A stretch of DNA of 64,000 bases, taken from NCBI GenBank assembly GCA_041399155.1, contig JAWKTI010000001.1:1054001-1118000 (forward strand), given 5' to 3'. The stretch comes from Zavarzinella sp. (lineage in GTDB: Bacteria > Planctomycetota > Planctomycetia > Gemmatales > Gemmataceae). Each line of letters opens with the position of its first letter. Position 1 is the first letter of the stretch. The position numbers were made by a program, and so were the translations under genes. Shown piece by piece: positions 42,476 to 51,269 of the stretch. The notes beneath the pieces are model-generated. The model made no database searches and was not told where the DNA came from. It saw only the letters and a list, made by a program, of their open reading frames with translations.

Positions 42476-43755
42476 CATTGCCTGAATTTGAATTAGCTGC
42501 CCACCTGAAGGCGATTTGCAGCCAGCCTGACCAGGATACCCCGCGATTGATTTTTTCCGACTGGCTGCAGGATATCGGCGATCCCCACCTGGTGGCGTGG
42601 GCAGAATTTATCCGACTGTCGATTGATGCCTACCATGCACCAGATAGGGTGATACAGAACGAACTCAGCGAAAAAGCTGCCGTTTATGCCAACCAGTTTG
42701 GTGAAGAGTGGATCAGAATCCTGACTGCAAATCGAGATCTGAATACTTCTGTGATTCATGAGTTCGAAAGAGGTTTTCCGAAAGTATTGCAGGGGGAACC
42801 TGTGGAAGTCCTCAAGTTTGTGGCAGCAACACAAAATCAAATACCAGTTTCTGAATTGCGTTTGGAAGAACCAGAACCGATTCCCGAGTTCAATCGAATG
42901 CCAGGATCGGTTTTCCCACAGATCAAGACGATCCACACTAATTTGGTAACCGGTGATAAGTTTCTCTGGCTGTTCACGGAATGCGAATGGCCGTCGTTGA
43001 GAAAATTAACAGTATTTGACCACAATGCAATTACACCACTCTATACCCTTGCATCTGCACCAGATGAACTGTTAGATCAACTGAATTCGCTGTCAATTCG
43101 CACGGATATTGGTGTGATTCCTATCCACCAGCCTTGGGAATTATGCAATGAATTGAGGATGGCAGAATTAAAAACCCTCACTGTCATCAGCAGTTATTTT
43201 TATGGCTTGCACTTCGTCGATTGGCTAACGTATTTCAATGCACCAAAATTAAAAAGTTTTCATCTGGTGGCAGGGGCATTAGATTATCAGGCTCTCTGTC
43301 GGGACTGGTATGAAACCAGTCTGAAATCATTAACGAAACTTTCATTAAATCAGATACAAATTGCACGGATTCCTCCACACGAACATGAATCTTTTCGCTG
43401 GCCAGAAACGATTCAAAGCCTGAATCTCAACCACACGCTCTTACGAGAATCAACAGTCGAATTTTGGCTGATCCTGTTGAAATTACCTCTGATAAATCGG
43501 TTGGAGCTGAACAGTTGCATGATGGGTGATGCTGGTTTGATGGCTTTACTGGATTGGCCAGTTCTTTCCCAACTGAAAGTGCTGACGCTCGATGAGAATT
43601 TTCTCACAGACGAGTCTGCTGCAGCACTGGCAACTTGTAACATGCTGGACAATTTGCAGGTAATTTCCCTGAAACATAATAACTTCACAAACTACGGTGC
43701 GAGAATGTTACGAAAGAAATTCGGAATTCGGCTTAAGTTGGAAAGGCAAATTTAG
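42472..43755 (+). CDS. TIGR02996-domain protein with leucine-rich repeats
   Basis: 427 residues. The first about 50 residues are the TIGR02996 repeat-companion domain (FELAAHLKAICSQPDQDTPR, LIFSDWLQDIGDPHLVAW, AEFIRLSID), found mainly in Gemmata relatives. The C-terminal half has irregular leucine-rich repeats (IQSLNLNHTLLRE, INRLELNSCMMGDAGLMALL, LKVLTLDENFLTDESAAALA, LQVISLKHNNFTNYGARML). Start ATG overlaps the MobA stop by 4 nt. No signal peptide. The function of the family is unknown. The tight overlap with MobA suggests at least shared expression. Confidence 0.87.
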   Translation: MTLPEFELAAHLKAICSQPDQDTPRLIFSDWLQDIGDPHLVAWAEFIRLSIDAYHAPDRVIQNELSEKAAVYANQFGEEWIRILTANRDLNTSVIHEFERGFPKVLQGEPVEVLKFVAATQNQIPVSELRLEEPEPIPEFNRMPGSVFPQIKTIHTNLVTGDKFLWLFTECEWPSLRKLTVFDHNAITPLYTLASAPDELLDQLNSLSIRTDIGVIPIHQPWELCNELRMAELKTLTVISSYFYGLHFVDWLTYFNAPKLKSFHLVAGALDYQALCRDWYETSLKSLTKLSLNQIQIARIPPHEHESFRWPETIQSLNLNHTLLRESTVEFWLILLKLPLINRLELNSCMMGDAGLMALLDWPVLSQLKVLTLDENFLTDESAAALATCNMLDNLQVISLKHNNFTNYGARMLRKKFGIRLKLERQI

Positions 43756-43779
43756 TGGGTCTGATATTCTCACTAAATC

Positions 43780-45249
43780 TTAATCTTCTGCCAGCGACTG
43801 ATAATCGGGTGGCATTAATCCTGCCCCACGTTGGTGCTGTTTGCTGGCAATATCCCAACGTTCTGCCCAGGAATTGTCCCCACCTGCGAGTTGGCGGTGC
43901 TCTGAATCCCAGAATACAGGCATTCCGGTGCGATAACTTCGCTCTGCCATGTGGGCAATCGTCACGGCTACTGCACCCAGTTCCGGTGGGCAAAGCGTGG
44001 CACTATTGCGACTTCGAATACAATCTATGAAGTTTTCCCACATCGAAAGGGAGTCGTTGTCATTCGGCTGATACATCTGACTGCGAGTGGGAGAGATTGG
44101 CTGTTCCAGCCGATTCGGTAACTTATTGCCCCGTAAGGGGTTATCTTCAAAAAGCTGCACATTTCCTTTGGTAAATTTGACTGTGCCCAGTCGCCCACGT
44201 ACCACTTCTTCAGTGGGATAACTGCTGATTGTGGTTGCGGTAAACTGTAACTGATAGCCTTCTTCAAAATCCGCACATACCGTCACGAGATCCGGCACGG
44301 TGCGGCCATCGTGCTGCCAGAATAGTCCCCCACTTGTCATGACCCGTCTTGGCACTGTCAGTTTCCCGAGGCTAAGGAGTGGGGTGATTTTGGGAACCAG
44401 CCATTCGGTGAGCGGTCCACCAGAAAATTGCCGGTTACATCGCCATTGTGCAAATGTAGCCCGATTAAAGGGAAGGTTTTTTTCGCTATTCCCTTCAACG
44501 GTGGGACCCAGAAATCGCTGCCAGTCGACAGTTTTTGATGTCATTTCTTTGGCAATCCGATAGTATCGCCATTCCCCACGGATATCGTTGTGGAACATTC
44601 CTGTTTGCAGGTGAACCATCGGTCCGATGGCATGCTGGCTGATCCAGTTGCGGGCGATTTCCCATCCCGGGTCCGCCATCGACTGTACTCCCACAGCAAC
44701 GATTCGTTGATAAAGATGTGCCGCATCCACGATCTGGAACGCTTCGGTCGCCGTGCGTGCCATAGGCCGTTCGATGAGCATATCTTTTCCCGCAGCCATC
44801 GCATCCAACGCCATCCGTGCGTGCCAGTGGTCTGGTGTGGCAATGACCACCAGGTCGACATCTTTCCGGTCTACGATTCGTCGATATTCTTTGGTGACTT
44901 TCGCTGTATCTTTGGGATTCAACCCGCACTTACGTGCAGATGGGTACAATCCCTGGGCGAAATTTCTGCGGGTTCGCTGGCCAGGGGGACTTTCCTGATA
45001 ATACGTGTCTTCCAGGCCGTCCCAGACATCACATACAGCAACCGGCGATAGTCCGAGTTTTTTCAGTTTCAGGACAGCATTGATATGTGCTTGTGCTCGG
45101 CCACCGCAGCCCAGAAAGCCCACGCGGATCTGGTTATTGGCACCCACGACCCGTGCGTAACTTTCCGCAGCAAGCACCATCGCCGAACCAGCAGTCGCTG
45201 TTTGCTCCAGAAAACGTCGTCGATCTACCGAACCATCTGTTTCCGCCAT
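43780..45249 (-). CDS. Gfo/Idh/MocA-family oxidoreductase, Tat-type exported
   Basis: 489 residues. A twin-arginine signal (DRRRFLEQTATAGSAMVLAA) leads into a Rossmann domain (RVGFLGCGGRAQAHINAVL) and the C-terminal alpha/beta domain. The family motif EKP, whose lysine is catalytic in many members, reads ERP here (MLIERPMARTATE); the codon is CGG. VVIATPDHWHARMALDAMAAGKD is typical of the planctomycete exported subgroup. The start at 45249 has AGGA 7 nt before it; an upstream in-frame start would add 13 residues. NAD(P)-dependent sugar oxidation or isomerisation is the family role; the substrate is unknown. Confidence 0.9.
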   Translation of the reverse strand: MAETDGSVDRRRFLEQTATAGSAMVLAAESYARVVGANNQIRVGFLGCGGRAQAHINAVLKLKKLGLSPVAVCDVWDGLEDTYYQESPPGQRTRRNFAQGLYPSARKCGLNPKDTAKVTKEYRRIVDRKDVDLVVIATPDHWHARMALDAMAAGKDMLIERPMARTATEAFQIVDAAHLYQRIVAVGVQSMADPGWEIARNWISQHAIGPMVHLQTGMFHNDIRGEWRYYRIAKEMTSKTVDWQRFLGPTVEGNSEKNLPFNRATFAQWRCNRQFSGGPLTEWLVPKITPLLSLGKLTVPRRVMTSGGLFWQHDGRTVPDLVTVCADFEEGYQLQFTATTISSYPTEEVVRGRLGTVKFTKGNVQLFEDNPLRGNKLPNRLEQPISPTRSQMYQPNDNDSLSMWENFIDCIRSRNSATLCPPELGAVAVTIAHMAERSYRTGMPVFWDSEHRQLAGGDNSWAERWDIASKQHQRGAGLMPPDYQSLAED

Positions 45250-45359
45250 AGGTTTTCCTTCATGCCCAGGTGGGAGATTTTCGGACAATTGAATGCCGTG
45301 CCCGAACTTTGGTTATCCTACCACTATCTTAGCAATGACGCAAATTACTGGTGGAAAGC

Positions 45360-46265
45360 ATGGGTACAGTTCAACGATTGGCAGAAATGGGGATTGCCCA
45401 CCCGCCGAAGTTCGTTCCGTTAAACATTCATTACGAAACGATGATGGGTTCAGTCGCGTACGGAGTTTCTGCAGATACAAGCGATACCGATATTTACGGC
45501 TTCTGCATCCCACCAAAAGACGAAATTTTCCCCCACCTGCGGGGCGAAATTATCGGGTTTGGGCATCAAAAATCGCGTTTCACCCAATATTCCGAGCACC
45601 ATCTGCACGATCCAGGTGCGATGGGAGGGAAGGGCAGGCAGTATGACCTGACCATCTACAACATTGTTGATTTTTTCCAGTTGGTGATGAAAAACAACCC
45701 CAACATGGTGGATAGCCTGTTTACGGATGATACCTGTGTGCTGCACATTACCCGGATTGGCCAGATGGTGCGAGACGCACGGAAGTTGTTTCTGCACCGT
45801 GGCTGCTGGCATACCTTCAAAGGCTATGCTTATCAGCAACTGAAGAAAATGGCAGGACATGATCGCACCGGCAAACGGAAGGAAATGGTGGAAAAATATG
45901 GTTATGATCTCAAATTTGCTTACCACGTGGTGCGGTTGCTGAATGAAGTAGAGCAGATTCTGCTCGAAGGTGACTTGGATCTGCAACGCAATAATGAGCA
46001 GTTAAAATCGATCCGCCGCGGAGAATGGACCGAACCGGAAATCCGTAACTACTTTGCCAAAAAGGAGTTAGAGCTGGAATCGATCTATTTGAACAGCACC
46101 ATCCCCCTGCTACCTGATGAGAGCCGCATTAAGCAATTGCTGCTGGATTGCCTCGAAGAACATTACGGCAGCCTGGAAAAGTGTATCATCAATCCGGATG
46201 AAGCAGTCGTGGCACTTCGGGAAGTTTCGGAAACAATAGAAAAATATCGGCACTTGCTCCATTGA
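45360..46265 (+). CDS. Predicted nucleotidyltransferase (COG3541-like)
   Basis: 301 residues. The nucleotidyltransferase core is near the start: MMGSVAYGVSADTSDTDIYG gives the GS-x-AYG and two aspartates (S-D-T-D) that bind metal. A third acidic residue is likely in QYDLTIYNIVDFF. The rest is helical, with CWHTFKGYAYQQLKKM and KFAYHVVRLLNEVEQIL, matching the large DNA-polymerase-beta-superfamily proteins of COG3541. GGTGGA 5 nt before ATG 45360 decides the start. It is not a small MNT/HEPN toxin-antitoxin type: it is larger and has no partner. A hairpin follows 28 nt after the stop. Confidence 0.85.
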   Translation: MGTVQRLAEMGIAHPPKFVPLNIHYETMMGSVAYGVSADTSDTDIYGFCIPPKDEIFPHLRGEIIGFGHQKSRFTQYSEHHLHDPGAMGGKGRQYDLTIYNIVDFFQLVMKNNPNMVDSLFTDDTCVLHITRIGQMVRDARKLFLHRGCWHTFKGYAYQQLKKMAGHDRTGKRKEMVEKYGYDLKFAYHVVRLLNEVEQILLEGDLDLQRNNEQLKSIRRGEWTEPEIRNYFAKKELELESIYLNSTIPLLPDESRIKQLLLDCLEEHYGSLEKCIINPDEAVVALREVSETIEKYRHLLH

Positions 46266-46292
46266 AGTTGCCCCACCACCTTCCAATTCAAG

Positions 46293-46316
46293 GTTCTTCA
46301 CTAAACTGTGAAGAAC
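46293..46316 (+). terminator. Hairpin after the nucleotidyltransferase gene
   Basis: GTTCTTCAC and GTGAAGAAC form a perfect 9-bp stem around the 6-nt loop TAAACT, 27 nt after the stop. No U tract follows, so it may be a non-canonical terminator, an RNA end-stabilising stem, or an operator dyad just before the MDR gene (22 nt upstream of its ATG). Confidence 0.45.
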
Positions 46317-46337
46317 TCTCCAGACAGGGGCAAATGA

Positions 46338-47369
46338 ATGATTGAAGCACGACAGGCGGTGTTGGTAGAACCGTACAAAGTTGAAATCAGAACAGTATCT
46401 CTTCCAGACCCCCAACCGAATCAGGTGCTGATCGAGTGTGAAGCCAGTGCCATCAGTGCGGGTACCGAATTAGCGGTATACACCGGTTCCCACCAATGGC
46501 TGAAAGACCCCAAAATGACCGATTGGAAGTTCCCTTTTCGGCCAGGCTACAGTGCGGCAGGCACCATCGTGGCGATGGGCAGCAATATTTCCGGGTGGAA
46601 AGTGGGCGACCGTGTCAGTTATCCGGGTAATCACGCCAGCCACGAATTAATGACAGTGGGGCACGAACGTGGTCGTTGGTGGAACATGCCAGCTCATCTT
46701 CCAGCAAGTAAAGCCGCTTTCGCCTGCATCTCCCGCTATGGATTTGGCGGGGTTCTGCGTGCGGGCATTACATTAGGTAGATCGGTTGCCGTGATGGGGC
46801 AGGGTATTATTGGCCAGTTCGCTCTCAGAAGTGCTCTTGCTGCGGGGTGTTACCCGGTGATCGGCATCGATAGCATTGCCATGCGTCGTGATGCGGCAAT
46901 GCAGGCAGGTGCTACAGCAACGATCGACCCCACCACCCAAAATGTTCTTGAAGTAATACAAAGTTATACAAAAATGCGTGGGGCAGAGATTATCGTCGAT
47001 GCCACAGGTATTCCAGATGCGATTCCGAAGGCGATGGCACTGGCGTGTGATGCTGGACAGGTGGTGGTGGTAGGCAGCCCACGGGGCAAGGCCGCCGAAG
47101 TCAACTTTTACGACGATCTCCATCGACGCTACATCGAAGTGCTTGGTGCACACGGAAATATGCTTTTCGAACCGTTCCACCACCGGCTTTCCGGTGCGTG
47201 GGACATCAATAAAGCGCAAACTTGGTTGCTGGCAGCACTTGCGTCGAATCGGCTCTCTTTGGAGGGCCTGGTGCGTCACACCATCACCCCAGAGCAGATT
47301 GGCGAAGCCTACGACGGTCTGCTGAACAACAAAGATGAATATCTGGGCGTGCTCGTTCAATGGAAATAA
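46338..47369 (+). CDS. Medium-chain dehydrogenase/reductase lacking zinc ligands
   Basis: 343 residues, two-domain MDR fold with an NAD(P)-binding Rossmann part (RSVAVMGQGIIGQFALRSAL, IVDATGIPDAIPKAM, QVVVVGSPRG). The catalytic zinc ligands of alcohol dehydrogenases are missing: the Cys of the CGICGTD region is replaced (CEASAISAGTELAVYTG), and the His-Glu pair of GHE is Tyr-Ser (RPGYSAAGTIVAMG). The ISAGTE motif resembles BchC-like and planctomycete zinc-independent MDR groups. AGGGG before the ATG is a fair ribosome site. It overlaps the TauE/SafE gene by 10 nt. Substrate is unknown. Confidence 0.88.
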   Translation: MIEARQAVLVEPYKVEIRTVSLPDPQPNQVLIECEASAISAGTELAVYTGSHQWLKDPKMTDWKFPFRPGYSAAGTIVAMGSNISGWKVGDRVSYPGNHASHELMTVGHERGRWWNMPAHLPASKAAFACISRYGFGGVLRAGITLGRSVAVMGQGIIGQFALRSALAAGCYPVIGIDSIAMRRDAAMQAGATATIDPTTQNVLEVIQSYTKMRGAEIIVDATGIPDAIPKAMALACDAGQVVVVGSPRGKAAEVNFYDDLHRRYIEVLGAHGNMLFEPFHHRLSGAWDINKAQTWLLAALASNRLSLEGLVRHTITPEQIGEAYDGLLNNKDEYLGVLVQWK

Positions 47370-48154
47370 TTGGTTTCATCGACGCCCACCCACTTCTGGT
47401 TTATATCACTTTGGGCATCAGTGCGTTTCTGGCGGGTGCGGTCAATTCGATCGCAGGTGGGGGGACGTTGCTGACATTTCCCGCACTCACAGCAGTGATT
47501 TCGGGAGTGCAGGCAAACGCCACCAGCACCGTAGCATTGTTTCCAGGCTCCGTTGCATCAGCAATCGGTTATAGATCAGAATTACACCACTGTAAGCGGC
47601 TGATTCGGCTGCTGATTCTGCCCAGCATCATCGGTGGTATCATCGGCTCGCTGTTGGTAACTGAATTTCCACCAGATGTCTTTGATCGACTGGTGCCCTG
47701 GCTGATTCTTTGTGCCGCACTGCTGTTTATGGTGCAGCCATTTTTCAAAAAATTCCTGAAAACCACCCCAAACGCAGATTTTTCTACCACCCGCGTGGTT
47801 CTGGTATTGTTGGGTCAATTGGCTATTTCGATTTATGGCGGCTACTTCGGTGCAGGAATCGGCATTTTGATGTTGAGCATTCTGCCTTTTATGGGCACAG
47901 GTAACATCCACCACACGAACGCAGCGAAGACGTTTCTGGCATCGCTGATCAACGCGGTAACAGTGGTCATTTTTATTGCCAAAGGCAAGGTGATCTGGCA
48001 CCTGGCGTTACCGATGGTAATCTGTTCGATCATCGGTGGCTATGCGGGCGCTCGCATGGCCAGAAGGATTTCTCCCAACATCGTTCGCTATATCGTGATC
48101 GGCATTGGCATCAGCCTCTCAGCGTACTACATGTATGACCGGTTTGCGAAATAA
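47360..48154 (+). CDS. TauE/SafE-family membrane transporter
   Basis: 264 residues with about eight membrane helices. The family exports sulfite, sulfonates or similar small anions. Both inverted halves carry the family glycine motifs: FLAGAVNSIAGGGTLLTFPA in the first and GGYFGAGIGILMLSI in the second, and QANATSTVALFPGSVASAI is conserved. It starts inside the 3' end of the MDR gene (10-nt overlap), so both are co-expressed. The MDR might process the exported compound, but nothing in the sequence shows it. Confidence 0.9.
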   Translation: MEIIGFIDAHPLLVYITLGISAFLAGAVNSIAGGGTLLTFPALTAVISGVQANATSTVALFPGSVASAIGYRSELHHCKRLIRLLILPSIIGGIIGSLLVTEFPPDVFDRLVPWLILCAALLFMVQPFFKKFLKTTPNADFSTTRVVLVLLGQLAISIYGGYFGAGIGILMLSILPFMGTGNIHHTNAAKTFLASLINAVTVVIFIAKGKVIWHLALPMVICSIIGGYAGARMARRISPNIVRYIVIGIGISLSAYYMYDRFAK

Positions 48155-48165
48155 GATGCCCCACC

Positions 48166-48393
48166 CTATCGTTTAATTGTCTGCTGGACTGTTTTGATCG
48201 AATTTCGGAAATATTTTAGAACAGTGTATCCAGTAATCATCCCTAACAGGTACGCACCGATAATTAGGAGCGGTAGGGGCATGCTGACCTGCACCACCAG
48301 CAGTTTCACTGAAATCTGCGAAAAATTCTGGAAACAGATAATCCCGATCAGCACCAGGATCAGAACAAAAACCACCACTGCAATATTTTTCAT
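48166..48393 (-). CDS. LapA-like (DUF1049) small membrane protein
   Basis: 75 residues from the ATG at 48393. Two membrane helices (IAVVVFVLILVLIGIICFQN and MPLPLLIIGAYLLGMITGY) flank a short loop QISVKLLVVQVS, the pattern of LapA/DUF1049 proteins linked to lipopolysaccharide assembly. A charged cytoplasmic tail follows. The frame stays open 27 codons upstream to 48474, but that part is not hydrophobic and not family-like. It converges with the TauE/SafE gene at 11 nt. Family call rests on topology and length. Confidence 0.75.
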   Translation of the reverse strand: MKNIAVVVFVLILVLIGIICFQNFSQISVKLLVVQVSMPLPLLIIGAYLLGMITGYTVLKYFRNSIKTVQQTIKR

Positions 48394-48467
48394 TTCGAGC
48401 TCAACGATATCCGTTAGGTAAGCAATTTCCAGTTCCTCCGCCGTCCACGGTGGAGTGATCGAAGGAC

Positions 48468-48496
48468 TTGACAAATTGCAACTAACTGCCTAAAAG
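48468..48496 (+). promoter_or_regulatory. Candidate sigma-70 promoter upstream of the SulP region
   Basis: A perfect TTGACA (48468-48473) and TAAAAG (48491-48496, four of six matches) are separated by 17 nt. It points rightwards, about 480 nt before the SulP-carbonic anhydrase start, and could serve that gene or a small transcript between them. Confidence 0.4.
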
Positions 48497-48975
48497 TATA
48501 GTTTGCGTAAATTTTGGCAATAAGATTAACCAGAAGCAAATGTTTAACTGGCTGCGAATCTGGCAATCACAAAATTCCTGCCACTGGACGTGGTTAACCA
48601 CACTGTACACTCACTGGTTGGGATTTCTAGCAGCAATTTTCGTCGGGTTTGTCTTTGCGTCGTTTCAGGGAACAACCCAAACTGTTGAAGAAACGAACGA
48701 AGAATCTGAAAGCATCCATCAATCACGTCGACTCAATCAAACATTAACCGCAAAAACAGTTCCTGGCACTAGTTTCATTGCAACTAGGTTTCAAAGACAA
48801 CCGATCACTTTCTGCTTCGCTACTTTTCAAATTCGATCTTCAAGAAAGTCTTCTTTGCATTTTCCACAATTTGTACCGATCCGCTGTTAACAAACTGCAG
48901 GAATTCCTGCTGCTGGTTACGTTGTAATCTCATAATTTTTGATAACCTTCTACCTCAATTAATGGATAGATAAAG
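48497..48975. other. Stretch before the SulP gene without a confident gene
   Basis: A frame at 48540-48890 (plus) could encode 116 residues with one possible helix (WLGFLAAIFVGFVFASF) but lacks a good ribosome site and its second half is low in protein character. On the minus strand 48820-48933 could encode a 37-residue charged peptide ending in KIEFEK, with GAAGG about 13 nt before its ATG. Neither is strong enough to call. A long SulP leader is also possible. Confidence 0.35.
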
Positions 48976-51252
48976 ATGTCTACGATTTCACAGTATTTCA
49001 CACCAAAAGGGTTAGTGAAGGACTTTCTGGCAGGCATTATTGTTTTTCTGGTGGCATTGCCACTCTGTCTGGGCATTGCACTTGCTTCTAATGCCCCACT
49101 TTTTTCAGGATTGGTCGCCGGAATTGTTGGCGGTATCCTTGTTGGATTGCTCAGTGGATCACAAACCAGTGTAACTGGGCCTGCCGCTGGATTAACAGCA
49201 ATTGTCGCTGCACAGATCACTAGCTTGGGATCGTTTAACACATTTTTACTGGCAGTATTTATTGCTGGCATTATTCAGATTGGCATGGGGATTGCAAAAG
49301 CAGGCATTCTATCCTCGTTTTTCCCGTCCAGTGTTATCAAAGGATTATTGGCTGCAATTGGCGTAATCCTGATCTTGAAACAACTCCCTTACCTGCTGGG
49401 CCATGACATGAAAAGCACTGAAGTAAGTGCCCCAAATATTATCATCGAAATGAAGCACATTTTCATTGGTGAAATTCACTTAGGCGCTCTTGTCGTCGGC
49501 TTGTTATCCATGGCGTTTCTGATTGTTTGGGACAAGATTAAAGTATTGAAGAAATCGCTCGTTCCAGCGCCACTATTGGTAGTTGTTTTTGGAGTGATCG
49601 TTTCCCAGATTTTTCGAACCTTGGGCGGAGATTGGGTGCTGTCCAATCCTGACCGATTTATGGTTCAGGTACCCGTTGCTGAAAACCCCATGCAGTTTTT
49701 GGGGTTTTTTACGATGCCAGATTTTAAGCAGTTGAGCAACGAGGCAGTTTATATTACTGCGATCACCATTGCAATCGTTGCTTCGTTAGAGACTCTGTTA
49801 AATCTGGAGGCGGTTGATCGTCTGGATAAAAAGCAGCGAACATCCCCTGCTAGCAGGGAACTGTTTGCGCAGGGGGTTGGGAACATGACATGTGGACTGA
49901 TCGGAGGTCTGCCAGTTACATCAGTAATTATTCGTGGCTCGGTGAATATCAATGCTGGCTCAGAGACGAAACTTTCAGCGGTGATTCATGGTGTATTGCT
50001 GCTTGGATGTGTGATGTTGCTACCAGTTTATCTGAACTTTATCCCGCTTTCCTGCTTAGCGGCAATATTATTGATGACAGGTTTTAAACTGGTCAGTATC
50101 AATCTGATGAAACAGATGTGGAAAGATGGGTTCTATCAATTTTTCCCATTTATCATTACTTTACTGGCAATCGTTATTTCAGACTTACTGATCGGGATTG
50201 TTATTGGTCTGATTGTTAGTGTTTTCTTTGTTCTTAACAGCAATATGCGTCGCCCTATACGAAGATATGTTGAACGCCATGTTGGTGGAGATGTCCTGCA
50301 CATCGAACTTGCAAATCAGGTCAGTTTCTTGAATCGAGCTGCACTGGAAAATGTCTTACGCTCTGCGAAACCAGGATCCCACATATTGTTAGATGGACGG
50401 AATACAGATTATATCGATCCGGATGTTTTGAGTTTGATCAAAGATTTCAAAGCAGAAACTGCGCCAATTTATAATATTCAGGTGAGTCTGAAAGGTTTTC
50501 GAGATAAGTATCAGTTACAGGATGAGATTCAGTATGTCGACTATACAACGAGAGAACTCCAGGAACAATTAACACCAGAAAAAGTTCTGCGTTACCTGAT
50601 TGAAGGAAATAAGCGATTTCGGCTGGGTCGATCGCTTGAACGCGACTATAATCGACAAATCAATTCTACTGCTGCGAGGCAAAGTCCCATGGCAGTGATT
50701 TTAAGCTGTATTGATTCCCGTGCTCCTGTAGAACTGGTTTTTGATCTAGGTATTGGCGATGTTTTCAGTGCAAGAATTGCTGGCAATGTTACCAGTACGG
50801 GTTTAGTGGGTAGCATTGAATACGCTTGTGCAATTGCAGGAGCGAAACTGATCATGGTCATGGGTCATACGCGTTGTGGTGCTGTCGGAGCAGCAGTAGA
50901 GTATGTATGTAAAGAACGTACGATTGCCGAAGACACAGGTTGTCAACTGATTGATCCATTAATTCAAGAAATATCTCATTCAATCGATAGGCATGTGTGC
51001 AGTACAATTCATAAAAAAAATCCGTCTCAAATTCAGGATTATGCAAATGAAGTGGCAACAAAGAATGTGCGCCATTCGATCCAGCGTATCCTGGAAATGA
51101 GCATCAAACTAAAAGAATTGGTTAACGAAGGTAAGATTGCGATTGTTGGTGCAGTGTACGATGTTGCATCTGGGGAGATACATTATTTATTTGACCATTC
51201 TGTAGGTCTCAATTTAGATGATGTGAAAGCATTGACAGAAACAGTTTCTTAA
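48976..51252 (+). CDS. SulP anion transporter fused to beta-carbonic anhydrase
   Basis: 758 residues in three parts. Residues 1 to about 420 are the SulP membrane domain with ten or more helices (GIIVFLVALPLCLGIALASN, SVTGPAAGLTAIVAAQI, and the ASLETLLNLEAVDRLDKKQR motif). Residues about 435-530 are a STAS-like domain (GGDVLHIELANQVSFLN, HILLDGRNTDYIDPDVLSLI). Residues about 540-758 are a beta-carbonic anhydrase with zinc ligands Cys578, His631 and Cys634, and the Asp580-Arg582 dyad (CIDSRAP, GHTRCGA). SulP members move sulfate or bicarbonate; the fusion strongly suggests bicarbonate uptake coupled to CO2 hydration or release on the cytoplasmic face (inference). It is intact and all catalytic residues are present. 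It converges with the PQQ-type gene at 17 nt. Confidence 0.95.
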   Translation: MSTISQYFTPKGLVKDFLAGIIVFLVALPLCLGIALASNAPLFSGLVAGIVGGILVGLLSGSQTSVTGPAAGLTAIVAAQITSLGSFNTFLLAVFIAGIIQIGMGIAKAGILSSFFPSSVIKGLLAAIGVILILKQLPYLLGHDMKSTEVSAPNIIIEMKHIFIGEIHLGALVVGLLSMAFLIVWDKIKVLKKSLVPAPLLVVVFGVIVSQIFRTLGGDWVLSNPDRFMVQVPVAENPMQFLGFFTMPDFKQLSNEAVYITAITIAIVASLETLLNLEAVDRLDKKQRTSPASRELFAQGVGNMTCGLIGGLPVTSVIIRGSVNINAGSETKLSAVIHGVLLLGCVMLLPVYLNFIPLSCLAAILLMTGFKLVSINLMKQMWKDGFYQFFPFIITLLAIVISDLLIGIVIGLIVSVFFVLNSNMRRPIRRYVERHVGGDVLHIELANQVSFLNRAALENVLRSAKPGSHILLDGRNTDYIDPDVLSLIKDFKAETAPIYNIQVSLKGFRDKYQLQDEIQYVDYTTRELQEQLTPEKVLRYLIEGNKRFRLGRSLERDYNRQINSTAARQSPMAVILSCIDSRAPVELVFDLGIGDVFSARIAGNVTSTGLVGSIEYACAIAGAKLIMVMGHTRCGAVGAAVEYVCKERTIAEDTGCQLIDPLIQEISHSIDRHVCSTIHKKNPSQIQDYANEVATKNVRHSIQRILEMSIKLKELVNEGKIAIVGAVYDVASGEIHYLFDHSVGLNLDDVKALTETVS

Positions 51253-51269
51253 TTGAAAAGACGCCTGAG

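Noticed and set aside
45360..46265. Nucleotidyltransferase as part of a toxin-antitoxin or defence pair
   Set aside because: It is far larger than MNT antitoxins, belongs to the COG3541 type, and no HEPN or other partner gene is adjacent.
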